Shown here piece after piece: positions 35,294 to 43,973 of a stretch of DNA of 64,000 bases (position 1 is its first letter; every line of letters starts with the position of its first letter). Below the pieces are notes generated by a model, which saw only the letters and a program-made list of their open reading frames with translations, searched no databases and was not told the DNA's origin. The translations under genes and the position numbers were made by a program. Location: positions 168,501 through 232,500 of the forward strand of contig NGFH01000009.1 in the NCBI GenBank assembly GCA_002215675.1, given 5' to 3'. Source of the stretch: Bacteroidetes bacterium 2013_40CM_41_45. Lineage in GTDB: Bacteria > Bacteroidota > Bacteroidia > AKYH767-A > 2013-40CM-41-45.

Positions 35294-35995
35294 ATGCTTA
35301 CTCCAAAAACTATATTAATAACAGGAAGCAATAGAGGAATCGGTCTGGAGATTGCACGGCAGTGCGGAAGAAAAATTTTTCATGTGATTATTTCCGGGCG
35401 CGATAAAGCAGGACTGGAGAAAGCACAAAAAGAACTTGCCAAAGAAAATATCAATGCTGATATTTTGATGCTTGATGTAAGCAATCTCGATAGCATTAAT
35501 AAAGCAGCAAAAGAATTTCGCAAAACAAATAAGCATCTTGATGTGCTGGTAAACAATGCAGGCATTGGGCAGCGCGGAGATACGAGCCTACTCCACAACA
35601 GCGAAGGCATTTTAACTAAAACACTTTTGACAAACAGTTATGGTCCGTTGCGGGTAACCAAAGCGTTTATGCCTTATATAACCTCACCGGGAAGAGTGAT
35701 TATGATTTCGAGCGGGGGCGGCTCTATGACCGATGAAACAGGCGGCTGGTGGCCCGCTTACTGTGTTTCAAAAACACTTCTCAACTCCATAACGCGGCAG
35801 CTTGCGTATGAGCTGGAGCAAAAAAATATTTCTGTGAATGCCGTTTGCCCGGGATGGGTACGCACTGACATGGGCGGAGCAGGAGCAACACGCTCTGTAC
35901 CAAAAGGCGCTGAAACACCGGTGTGGCTTGCAGATGAAGCTCCTCAAAATTTAACCGGAAAATTTTTCAGGGATAAAAAAGAGATTCCGTGGTAA
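35294..35995 (+). CDS. Short-chain dehydrogenase/reductase
   Basis: The 233-residue enzyme is a classical SDR: nucleotide motif TGSNRGIG at 10-17, LDVLVNNAGIG at about 83-93, and the catalytic Tyr156 and Lys160 in AYCVSK, with the Ser in ISSGGG upstream. NAVCPGWVRTDMGG is the usual loop after strand 6, and the C-terminus LTGKFFRDKKEIPW resembles carbonyl-reductase-like SDRs. The substrate is unknown. It ends 10 bases before the next gene, which may be cotranscribed. Confidence 0.92.
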   Translation: MLTPKTILITGSNRGIGLEIARQCGRKIFHVIISGRDKAGLEKAQKELAKENINADILMLDVSNLDSINKAAKEFRKTNKHLDVLVNNAGIGQRGDTSLLHNSEGILTKTLLTNSYGPLRVTKAFMPYITSPGRVIMISSGGGSMTDETGGWWPAYCVSKTLLNSITRQLAYELEQKNISVNAVCPGWVRTDMGGAGATRSVPKGAETPVWLADEAPQNLTGKFFRDKKEIPW

Positions 35996-36005
35996 TAAGA
36001 ACATT

Positions 36006-37421
36006 ATGAAATATATTAAACGTAATATTTTTGCCTTAATTCTTTTCTGTGTTTTGTTTGTGGTTGCTAAAATTCAGCACCTGACATTACCTTTTTTCTG
36101 GGATGAGGCATGGCCATATTCTACAGGTGTTTTCCATATGTATTCTAATGGTCTAAGTCTATTACCGGGTTCAGTGCCTTTCGATATTTCACGCGGGCAT
36201 CCACTTTTCTTTCATTTTATATCCGCAATATGGATGAAAATATTCGGCACCTCGCTCATGGTTATCCATTTATTTCCGCTACTTATTTCAATTCTATTAA
36301 TTATGTGCGTTTACTTTTTTTGCATTGATTTTTTTTCAGATGCAGTGGCGCTTGCTTCATGCCTATTGTTGATGGTACAGCCCGTCTTTTTTAGCCAGTC
36401 GGCAATGCTGTTGCCTGAAATAATGGTCGCACTGCTTACGTTGCTTTCATTGTGGACTTTTCTTCACAAAAAAAAATTGCTTTATATTCTCTTCGCCACG
36501 CTGCTCTTGCTGACGAAGGAATCGGGTATGGTAATTATTATAGCATTATTCAGTTGGAATATTATCGAAAAAATACGTCAGAATAAGCAACAGAGATTTT
36601 TACGTATACTGGCAGAAGGCATTTACCTTCTTGTTCCTATTGCCATTGCAGCGATTTTTTTCATTCTGCAAAAAATTAAAACAGGATATTTTTTCTTTCC
36701 AATGTACGTGAGTGAGAATAATTTTAAATGGGCTGTATTTGCTGAAAAGCTGAAAAATTATTTTGCTTATGTATTCATTTACCAAGGGAGAAATATTTTA
36801 AGCATTGTCTTAATACTTTCCATCGCGGTGATTCTTATGCGTAAGTTCAAAATTTCTCCTAAGCATAAGCAGATTATTTTTCCAATGATTATTTTCTCCG
36901 CACTGTACCTTATCTTCAGTTCACTATCCTTTTACTCTCCCCGGTACATGCTGAGTATTTTGCCTTTTCTTACACTCATATCCTCGTATATGCTTTTTAC
37001 GGCAGCTCAGAGGAAAAGAGTAATTTATTTTACTTCGTTAACCTTTATCATTTTAGCTTCTGTTTTTTACTGCTTTAGAAAAAAACCTGTAACCGACCAT
37101 TCGCCAGGCTTTGCAGACGGAGTATCGGTTACCCAAAATGCCATTAACTGGTGCGAAGTAAAAAATATGCAGGACAAAAAAATATATTCATCTTTCTTGT
37201 TGCAGATGCATCTTACACACCCTGAACATGGTTATTTATCTTCTGACAAAAGATTCAATAATGTTGTAAATAGCTTTGACAGCACAGTTGATGTTTGCAT
37301 ATTTCCCAACTATGAATATGATGAGTCTTACAATGTTTTGAAACAGCATGGTAATTTTAAATTGGTAAAAAGGTTTGAAAAAAATTATGCATGGTGTGAA
37401 ATTTATGAAATCGCCAATTAA
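36006..37421 (+). CDS. GT39/ArnT-like polytopic glycosyltransferase
   Basis: The 471-residue protein has about ten membrane helices in the N-terminal 350 residues and a soluble C-terminal tail. After the first helix comes LPFFWDEAWPYSTGVFHMYSNG, in which the acidic pair in WDEAW matches the catalytic first-loop DE motif of the PMT/ArnT superfamily. HPLFFHFISAIWMKIFGTS follows. Such enzymes transfer sugars from polyprenyl-phosphate carriers to lipid or protein outside the membrane. Donor and acceptor are not readable. The gene is cotranscribable with the SDR and converges with the DUF1501 gene across a palindrome. Confidence 0.82.
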   Translation: MKYIKRNIFALILFCVLFVVAKIQHLTLPFFWDEAWPYSTGVFHMYSNGLSLLPGSVPFDISRGHPLFFHFISAIWMKIFGTSLMVIHLFPLLISILLIMCVYFFCIDFFSDAVALASCLLLMVQPVFFSQSAMLLPEIMVALLTLLSLWTFLHKKKLLYILFATLLLLTKESGMVIIIALFSWNIIEKIRQNKQQRFLRILAEGIYLLVPIAIAAIFFILQKIKTGYFFFPMYVSENNFKWAVFAEKLKNYFAYVFIYQGRNILSIVLILSIAVILMRKFKISPKHKQIIFPMIIFSALYLIFSSLSFYSPRYMLSILPFLTLISSYMLFTAAQRKRVIYFTSLTFIILASVFYCFRKKPVTDHSPGFADGVSVTQNAINWCEVKNMQDKKIYSSFLLQMHLTHPEHGYLSSDKRFNNVVNSFDSTVDVCIFPNYEYDESYNVLKQHGNFKLVKRFEKNYAWCEIYEIAN

Positions 37422-37483
37422 TTTTTTCTCCTCCCGCATTTTTAAAATCGGTATTAATCCGGGTTTGTCGGCAGAGAAATTTA

Positions 37484-37504
37484 GAATTCAAAATTCAGAA
37501 TGAA
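37484..37504. repeat. Heptamer repeat, AATTCA type
   Basis: Three seven-base units (GAATTCA, AAATTCA, GAATGAA) lie in the convergent gap, immediately before the octamer palindrome copy 2. Confidence 0.6.
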
Positions 37505-37510
37505 AATATT

Positions 37511-37572
37511 TTACCACAGAGGCACGGAGGCACGGAAAAAAAATTCTCTGTGACACTGTGTCCCTGTGGTAA
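37511..37572. repeat. Octamer-period palindrome, copy 2
   Basis: TTACCACAG at 37511 mirrors CTGTGGTAA ending at 37572; the arms are CACRGAGG and CTGTGNNN octamers. It sits between two convergent genes, so it could end transcription from both sides. Confidence 0.85.
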
Positions 37573-37581
37573 AAAAAGAGC

Positions 37582-39168
37582 TTATCGCACTACAATCATA
37601 TTTTTCACTTGTTGCAGTGCTTCGTTCTGAAGGCGGAGATAATACGTACCGGCGGCATGTCCTTCGTTTTCGTACCATGCATCATAAGTTCCCGCGGGGT
37701 ATTCTCCGTCAGCCAGTGTCTTGATTAATTTTCCTTCTGTGCTGAACACCTGAAGAAGCACATGCCCGCCAGTAGATTTAAAAGTAACATAGGTTGAAGC
37801 GGTAAACGGATTTGGATAATTCCATACTAAACTTTCACCCGCTTTCTGGTTCAGTTCGTGTACACCCACATCGCAGGCAGTAGTTTGTATGATGGGAAGC
37901 AACTGGAAGTTCTGCAGCATAATCTGGCTAAGGTCCGTTGTGGGAACGCAGAACCATTCGTTGAGGACGGAAGAATACACCGAGCGGAAATCATACTGCA
38001 TAGCAATATTATCATTGACATTTGCATTAGCCGGAATCGTGGGATTGGCTCCGAGGATTCCGCTTTGCACTGCGTCTCCGAAGAACAGCATGGGTGCGCC
38101 TGCACCATGGTCGGTTCCATAGCTTCCGTTGGAAATAATTCTTCTTCCGAATTCAGAGAACGTCATTCCCACCACGCGGCCGGAAACATTTAAGTAGTTA
38201 AGGTCATCCTGGAATGCGGAGACAGCCTGCGAAAGTTTAGAGAGCAGGTCAGCGTGATTACCGGTGGCCTGGTTTGCAAAATCCACCTGGTTGGAGTGCG
38301 TATCAAATCCTCCCAGGCTTACCATATAAATTTTTGTCTTGAGTCCACCGGCAACAAGGCGGGCAACTATTTTAAGCTGGTCGGCAAGAGAGTTTGTTCC
38401 GGCTGTAGGGTATGAAGGCGATTGCGAGGTAATGGCGTTTGCCGCAGCAATAATCACAGAAGCATATGCCTGCGACTGCTGAGAAACCTCGCGGACGTAG
38501 GTTAACTCTCTTCCGTAATTTGTATTGGGAGCAGGATCCTGGATTCCGTTAATCAGATTGTAAAAATTCGTAGGGTCTGTGATAGACATTCCCATGCTTA
38601 CTGCGGGACCCTGCAATCCGAGTGAAACCACAGAACCGATTTCAAGAGCGAGCGGGTCGGGCATAGTGGAATTGGGATAGCCGGCAGGATAGTTTGGATA
38701 TTCATAGTCGAGGTAACGTCCTGCCCAGCCCGTGGTCAAAGTTTGTGCGCTGTCTGATGCAGTGAGCCAGATATCTGTTGCGCGGAAATGCGAGAAGTTG
38801 GGAGAAGGGTAGCTGACTCCCTGCACGATATTTACTTTTCCGTTATTATAAAGTTGCTGCAAGCCGGTCATGGAAGGATGCAAACCGGTTAAAGGGCTGC
38901 CGCTCAAAGTAAGGACTTGCGAAGAGGGGATAAGGATATTATTTCTTGCCGTTGAAAGCTGTGAATACTGGTCGAGAGGAATTACGGTGTTGAGCCCGTC
39001 ATTGCCACCGCTGAGTTGGATGAGAACAAGCACGTGGTCGTTGTCGGTTGCTGCAGCAAGCGCCTGGAGCAGGGGAGAGGCGGCAAAAGTCTTTAAAGAA
39101 AAACCATCGAGCACTGCAGGAACAACCGTTGCTGCGGAAAGTGCGGATATAAATCTTCTACGTTTCAT
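37582..39168 (-). CDS. DUF1501 protein with T9SS type A sorting domain
   Basis: The 528-residue protein starts with a Tat-like signal (KRRRFISALSAATVVPAVLDG). The DUF1501 sulfatase/phosphatase-like body shows VLIQLSGGNDGLNTVIP, LTGLHPSMTGLQQLYNNGKVNIVQGV, YMVSLGGFDTHSNQ, and TFSEFGRRIISNGSYGTDHGAGAPMLFFG, which carry the metal-site Asp/His residues of the alkaline-phosphatase superfamily. A T9SS type A domain fills about 445-528 (NYPNPFTASTYVTFKS...GTYYLRL). It is encoded right after a DUF1800 gene (89-base gap), a pairing seen widely. Substrate unknown; a secreted hydrolase is likely. Confidence 0.93.
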   Translation of the reverse strand: MKRRRFISALSAATVVPAVLDGFSLKTFAASPLLQALAAATDNDHVLVLIQLSGGNDGLNTVIPLDQYSQLSTARNNILIPSSQVLTLSGSPLTGLHPSMTGLQQLYNNGKVNIVQGVSYPSPNFSHFRATDIWLTASDSAQTLTTGWAGRYLDYEYPNYPAGYPNSTMPDPLALEIGSVVSLGLQGPAVSMGMSITDPTNFYNLINGIQDPAPNTNYGRELTYVREVSQQSQAYASVIIAAANAITSQSPSYPTAGTNSLADQLKIVARLVAGGLKTKIYMVSLGGFDTHSNQVDFANQATGNHADLLSKLSQAVSAFQDDLNYLNVSGRVVGMTFSEFGRRIISNGSYGTDHGAGAPMLFFGDAVQSGILGANPTIPANANVNDNIAMQYDFRSVYSSVLNEWFCVPTTDLSQIMLQNFQLLPIIQTTACDVGVHELNQKAGESLVWNYPNPFTASTYVTFKSTGGHVLLQVFSTEGKLIKTLADGEYPAGTYDAWYENEGHAAGTYYLRLQNEALQQVKNMIVVR

Positions 39169-39257
39169 TTTTTTGTTTAGTCCCTGAGATTAGCTTTAAA
39201 TTCATTTCATTGATTTTTATGTGCGAATCTGCGCTGACAATTAGTATTAACCGGGAA

Positions 39258-40913
39258 TTATGAAAGCTGGAATTCAGATAGATCCATGATATACTTGAAC
39301 ATGCTGCGCAGCCGTGTAAGCACTATGTTGTAATACGTCATGTTAGTAGGCGCGCCTATGTAATCGTTCCATGCATCGCTCCAATAGTTATCGGTAATCT
39401 GGCCGTTCAGTAAAATATTTTTCAAGTAATCTTTTACGGTTTGAGAAACATCGGTGCTGTAATGACGGTCAATTACCTCCTGGATAAGAAGGTTGGGGTC
39501 AACCGGGTTAGTAAGCGTAGCCGTGTAAGCAACAATATCAATCTTAATATTATCTCCCGAGCTGGTGTAGCCGTTAAGCAGCATGGTATCGGTGAAAAGA
39601 TTCCTGTTAGGCAGAGTGCTGGAGTTAATCCATAGCTCATGGTAATCGGGCTCCTGGTAATAGGCAGGCCATCCGGCAACATTAGGAGGGTCTCCAATAG
39701 TTTGTGTCATTAAAGATGCCTGCTGATACAACTTATTCCACAGGTTATACTGCCCCACAAGATTGGTGGCAGCTGGAGGGAAAACGACTCCATAATCCCG
39801 GCATGCGGCAACGGTCACATCCAAAGGCATTTTAATAAGTTCACCGCGGTTGAGCACATCAAAGAAATGCTCGCTGCGGAGCAACGTATCCAGGACAGGA
39901 AGAATATCATAATTATTACTCCTGAAAATGGAAGCCAGCGGAACAATGACATTGGTTTCAGCAGCAGCATCAATTTCGTAGTAAACAAAATAGCGGTATA
40001 ACTTGCGGCAAATGAAAAGCGCAACCTGGCTCGTAGCAAAAATCATGTTGAGTAAATCATCCAGCTCGAGCGCACCGTTGGGGCCGCTTTGCCCGGTGAT
40101 GATGGTGTTATTATAAAATGCTGAAAACTGTTTATTGCCCGTATCATGCGAGTTAGGTGCAAACGTGGAGGTGATATTTACGTTATCAATCCGGTAACCG
40201 GTGAGAACTTTTGCTGCTTGCTGAACATCGCTCTCGGAATAATAGGGAACTCCGTTTGGATCTTTTCCAACAGTAAATAGTTCCTGCAGTTCACGCCCAT
40301 AATTTTCGTCAGGTGCAGTTGCTGTGTTGAGGTATCCATTCAGGTATTTCAACATTCCCGGGTCAAGAGAAATTAACCTGGTTAGAGTTTTAAAATTACC
40401 GAGAGCATATTGCCTGCACAATGCATTGGTCTTATAACTATAGCGTGGGTCTTGCACCACAGCAGTTTCTGTAGAGAAATGATTGCTGAGGAACAAAGTC
40501 ATTTTTTCCTCTATCGTTCTTGCCTGGTTAAGCATTAGTCCCGTCCACCATGCTTTGAATGACTTGGTTCGTAAGCCCGTTGCATTGGGGTCAGAAGGAG
40601 CGGTAACCCATGTTTGCCCGAAGGGAACATTAGGGTCGTTGTATTGAGAAGTATACGTGTTGAGAGGAGGGGTTGGAGCCGTACCCGGAGTAAGAAGTTC
40701 TGTAATGGTATTTGTAAAACCGGCATTCACAAAATAATCCACATCTGCTTTTGCCGCACCGAACATGGCCCTGCGCAACAGATGTTTTACTTCCGCAATC
40801 GTCCAAGGGCCTGCGTACGGAGTTAAGCCGGTAGATGTACGGGCTGTGTGTGAAAAATCCTGTTTTTGTTTTGAAGGAGGAGGACTGAGGGTTAGTAAAT
40901 CTCTTCTGTTCAT
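39258..40913 (-). CDS. DUF1800 family protein
   Basis: The 551-residue protein matches DUF1800: WTIAEVKHLLRRAMFGAAKADVDYF at the start, MTLFLSNHFSTE, ENYGRELQELFTVGKDPNGVPYYSESDVQQAAKVLTGYRI (the family's signature GRELLELFT...Y.E.DV...A..LTG) and PPNVAGWPAYYQEPDY. No enzymatic activity is established for the family. There is no clear signal peptide; a basic, Pro-rich lead comes first. It is the first gene of the DUF1800-DUF1501 unit, and I infer joint action at the cell surface. The unit is flanked on both sides by repeat elements. Confidence 0.92.
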   Translation of the reverse strand: MNRRDLLTLSPPPSKQKQDFSHTARTSTGLTPYAGPWTIAEVKHLLRRAMFGAAKADVDYFVNAGFTNTITELLTPGTAPTPPLNTYTSQYNDPNVPFGQTWVTAPSDPNATGLRTKSFKAWWTGLMLNQARTIEEKMTLFLSNHFSTETAVVQDPRYSYKTNALCRQYALGNFKTLTRLISLDPGMLKYLNGYLNTATAPDENYGRELQELFTVGKDPNGVPYYSESDVQQAAKVLTGYRIDNVNITSTFAPNSHDTGNKQFSAFYNNTIITGQSGPNGALELDDLLNMIFATSQVALFICRKLYRYFVYYEIDAAAETNVIVPLASIFRSNNYDILPVLDTLLRSEHFFDVLNRGELIKMPLDVTVAACRDYGVVFPPAATNLVGQYNLWNKLYQQASLMTQTIGDPPNVAGWPAYYQEPDYHELWINSSTLPNRNLFTDTMLLNGYTSSGDNIKIDIVAYTATLTNPVDPNLLIQEVIDRHYSTDVSQTVKDYLKNILLNGQITDNYWSDAWNDYIGAPTNMTYYNIVLTRLRSMFKYIMDLSEFQLS

Positions 40914-40929
40914 GTGCAGGAAGGAGTGA

Positions 40930-40964
40930 AATTGAAAATTAAAAATTGAGAATTAAAAATGAAA
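40930..40964. repeat. Heptamer repeat, AATTRAR type
   Basis: Five consecutive units of consensus AATTRAR begin 17 bases upstream of the DUF1800 start codon (40913). This is the reverse-complement family of 35254-35288. Confidence 0.8.
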
Positions 40965-41035
40965 AGATGTTTGGTGCTTAGATTAACGGTCAATAAAATG
41001 GTTTAACAATCAAAAATAAATATTTTTTAAAAAGA

Positions 41036-41106
41036 ACCACAGAGACACGGGGGCACGGTGTTAAAGAATCCATTATCCATTCTCTGTGTCTCCGTGCTTC
41101 TGTGGT
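41036..41106. repeat. Octamer-period palindrome, copy 3
   Basis: ACCACAGA at 41036 mirrors TCTGTGGT ending at 41106; inside, CACRGRGR octamers face TCTGTGTC/TCCGTGCT octamers. It lies in the divergent gap between the DUF1800 and DUF4834 genes; the 263-base gap holds no gene. Confidence 0.85.
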
Positions 41107-41152
41107 GAATTTTCTTTTAAAACAACCCACGGCATTCTTTAATTTCATCTGT

Positions 41153-41160
41153 TATCTTTG
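41153..41160 (+). promoter_or_regulatory. Candidate -7 element for DUF4834-yfhO
   Basis: TATCTTTG fits TAnnTTTG, 16 bases before the DUF4834 ATG. The -33 region is T-rich only. Confidence 0.5.
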
Positions 41161-41176
41161 ACGCGGTTCATAACAC

Positions 41177-41410
41177 ATGCAGGATTTTCTTGTCACCATC
41201 GTCATTGCCTGGATTTTATTCCGCCTGTTCCGCCCTGTAGTTTTTATTCAGTGGAATAAGCCGCAGAAGCATTATCATAATTATTACTCTGACTCGCAAA
41301 ACTCCGGTAATAATGAAATAAAAGTAACCCGTCCACCTCAACAAGATAAACAAAGTAACAATTCAGGTGAAGATGGAGAATATGTTGATTTTGAAGACCT
41401 GCCTAAATAA
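41177..41410 (+). CDS. DUF4834 family small membrane protein
   Basis: The 77-residue protein has one N-terminal membrane helix (DFLVTIVIAWILFRLFRPVVF), a polar linker with Asn, Gln and Tyr, and the C-terminal GEYVDFEDLPK that marks DUF4834 (YVDFEEV/DL motif). The family is restricted to Bacteroidota and has no assigned function. It lies 34 bases upstream of the YfhO gene, a frequent neighbour, so a joint role in the membrane is plausible. Confidence 0.87.
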   Translation: MQDFLVTIVIAWILFRLFRPVVFIQWNKPQKHYHNYYSDSQNSGNNEIKVTRPPQQDKQSNNSGEDGEYVDFEDLPK

Positions 41411-41444
41411 TAAATTGTTATCGTATACATCATAAATCCAGTTT

Positions 41445-43973
41445 ATGCTGAATAACCCTAATGCTCGTCAATGGCTGCAACATTTAATAGCTGTTGCAGT
41501 GTTTCTTACCGTTACGCTCCTTTATTTTTCTCCCTTGCTCGAAGGAAAAAAAATAAAACAGTATGATATTGCCAACTGGCAGGGAATGTCGAAGGAAATT
41601 TCGGACTATCGCGAAAAACATCATTCAGAACCGCTCTGGACGAATTCAATGTTCGGGGGAATGCCCGCATACCAGATTTCTGTTTTGTACAAAGCAAACC
41701 TTATTCAATACATAGACAAAATAATTATGCTCGGTTTACCGGGTGATTCCGGGTATGCCTTCCTGTTTTTTGTGGGATTTTATTTTTTGCTCATCACCTT
41801 AGGGGTAGACAAACGCGTAGCGGTATTTGGCGCACTGGCTTTTGGATTTTCTTCGTACTTTTTTATTTTTATTGAGACGGGCCATACATCAAAAGTGCAT
41901 GCTATAGGTTATATGGCGCCGGTAATGGCAGGAGTTATTATGTGTTACCGGAAAAATATTCTTATTGGTGCAGTCGTAGCTGCCCTGGCGCTTTCACTCG
42001 AGCTTTATGCGAATCACCTGCAGATAACATATTACCTGATGCTCCTGGTTGTCGTTTTTATTCTCGCAGAAATTTATCGCACGGTGAAAGAAAAACTATG
42101 GGGCAATTTTATCAAGGCATCTTCTGCGCTGCTGGTTGCTGTTGTGCTCGGTGTTCTTTCAAACATTACCAATTTGTGGGCAACATACGAATATGGAAAA
42201 TATTCTACCCGCGGGGCTTCTGACCTTACTATTACCGATGCAAAGAACCGCACCTCAGGTTTGGATAAGGATTATGCCGTAGATTGGAGTTACGGTATCA
42301 GCGAGTCGCTTACGCTCCTTATTCCCGATGCCAAGGGAGGCGCATCAGGAAGAATCGGCAATGAACACAGGGAAGCGCTCAACTCAGTTCAAGGTGATAT
42401 GAAACAGGTTATCGGCGGCCAGGACCAATATTGGGGAGACCAGATGTTTACAGCAGGGCCTGCTTATGCAGGAGCCATTGCCTGCCTGCTTTTTGTAGCG
42501 GGACTTATCTTTGTGAGGGGAACGCTGCGCTGGTGGCTTGCAGGCGCTACGGTTCTTTCTTTATTTCTTGCCTGGGGAAAAAACTTTATGCCCTTCACCG
42601 AATTTTTCCTCGACTATGTACCCGGCTATAATAAATTCAGAGCGGTTTCTACCACCATCATCGTTGCCGAATTCTGTATTCCACTCCTGGCTGCCCTGGC
42701 GCTGGATAATATTTTTAAGAATCCGAACATTATAAATGAAACGAAGAAAAATGTAAAGTGGGTAATAGGAGGATTGCTCGCATTTGTGATTTTTATTACA
42801 GCTTTTCCGTCTGCGACCAGCTTACAGAAGACCGATGAGTTTAATAAAATGCTAAACGCTGTTAAACAGGGACAGCCCAACATACCGGAAAAACAAATCG
42901 TAGATTACCTGGATACAATGATGCCCCAGCTTGAAGTAGTGCGTACGGCTATATTCCGTGCCGATGCGATGCGCACTCTGTTTTTCATGCTTGCAGCGGC
43001 AGCATTTATCTGGGCATTTTGGAGATTTAAGTTTGATAAAAAATATTTTATTGCGGGAATGATATTACTTGTGTTGCTCGATATGTGGACCGTTGCAAGA
43101 AGATACCTGGATAAAAAGGATTTTGTTTCGGCAGGCAAAATTGACAACCCGTTTGAGATGAGCCAGTCGGACCAAATGATAAAGAGACTGGAGCCCAATC
43201 CTACGTACCGCGTTCTTAATGTAGCGGCTGATACTTACAATGACGCAAGCACGTCATACTTCCATCACTCTATTGGCGGCTATCATGGTGCAAAGCTGAA
43301 GCGTTACAAAGAGCTGATTGATTATTACCTGGGGCCCGCAACGGCTCATATCCGTGACAGGTTGGAAGCAAAAGATATGTTGGTGCGCCCTTATATTGAA
43401 AATCACCCTGTGCTGAATATGCTGGATACAAAATATATTATTTACAGCCCCGAGGGTGGAATAATACGAAACGACAAGGCACTAGGCAATGCCTGGTTTG
43501 TGCACGAGTTTCAACTGGTAGCAAATGCAGACTCAGAGCTTCTTTCACTGCAGAAAATCAATCCTGCTGCTACAGCCATCATTGATAAGAAATTCAGCGA
43601 TGAATTGAAAGGCCTTTCTATAGTTCCGGACTCTGCCGCAAAAATTACGCTCGACTCTTATGAACCGAACCATCTTGTCTACACAAGCAGTGCGAGCTCT
43701 GAGCAGCTTGCAGTATTTTCTGAAATATATTACGACAAGGGATGGAACGCTTATGTTGACGGCAAATTAGCTTCGCATATCCGCGCTGACTATCTGCTTC
43801 GCGCCATGCGAGTTCCCGCAGGCAATCATAAAATCGAATTTAAATTTGAACCGAAAGTGTATGATACCGGTGAAAAAATTTCTTTTGCCAGCTCGCTCAT
43901 ACTTCTATTGTTCTGCGCCGGAGTGGTTTTTATTGAGATAAGAAAAAAGACCGGCAGGAAAGCAGTGACTTAA
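41445..43973 (+). CDS. YfhO family membrane protein
   Basis: The 842-residue protein has about 12 membrane helices. The first loop carries KQYDIANWQGMSKEISDYREKHHSEPLWTNSMFGGMPAYQIS, whose acidic residue resembles the catalytic loop of GT-C transferases; YFFIFIETGHTSKVHAIGYMAPVMAG follows. The soluble C-terminal domain ends with VFSEIYYDKGWNAYVDGKLASHIRADYLLRAMRVPAGNHKIEFKFEPKVYDTG, the standard YfhO end. In Gram-positives YfhO-type proteins glycosylate lipoteichoic acid; in Bacteroidota the role is open, though a GT-C activity is likely. Its last four bases overlap the convergent M48 gene. Confidence 0.92.
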   Translation: MLNNPNARQWLQHLIAVAVFLTVTLLYFSPLLEGKKIKQYDIANWQGMSKEISDYREKHHSEPLWTNSMFGGMPAYQISVLYKANLIQYIDKIIMLGLPGDSGYAFLFFVGFYFLLITLGVDKRVAVFGALAFGFSSYFFIFIETGHTSKVHAIGYMAPVMAGVIMCYRKNILIGAVVAALALSLELYANHLQITYYLMLLVVVFILAEIYRTVKEKLWGNFIKASSALLVAVVLGVLSNITNLWATYEYGKYSTRGASDLTITDAKNRTSGLDKDYAVDWSYGISESLTLLIPDAKGGASGRIGNEHREALNSVQGDMKQVIGGQDQYWGDQMFTAGPAYAGAIACLLFVAGLIFVRGTLRWWLAGATVLSLFLAWGKNFMPFTEFFLDYVPGYNKFRAVSTTIIVAEFCIPLLAALALDNIFKNPNIINETKKNVKWVIGGLLAFVIFITAFPSATSLQKTDEFNKMLNAVKQGQPNIPEKQIVDYLDTMMPQLEVVRTAIFRADAMRTLFFMLAAAAFIWAFWRFKFDKKYFIAGMILLVLLDMWTVARRYLDKKDFVSAGKIDNPFEMSQSDQMIKRLEPNPTYRVLNVAADTYNDASTSYFHHSIGGYHGAKLKRYKELIDYYLGPATAHIRDRLEAKDMLVRPYIENHPVLNMLDTKYIIYSPEGGIIRNDKALGNAWFVHEFQLVANADSELLSLQKINPAATAIIDKKFSDELKGLSIVPDSAAKITLDSYEPNHLVYTSSASSEQLAVFSEIYYDKGWNAYVDGKLASHIRADYLLRAMRVPAGNHKIEFKFEPKVYDTGEKISFASSLILLLFCAGVVFIEIRKKTGRKAVT

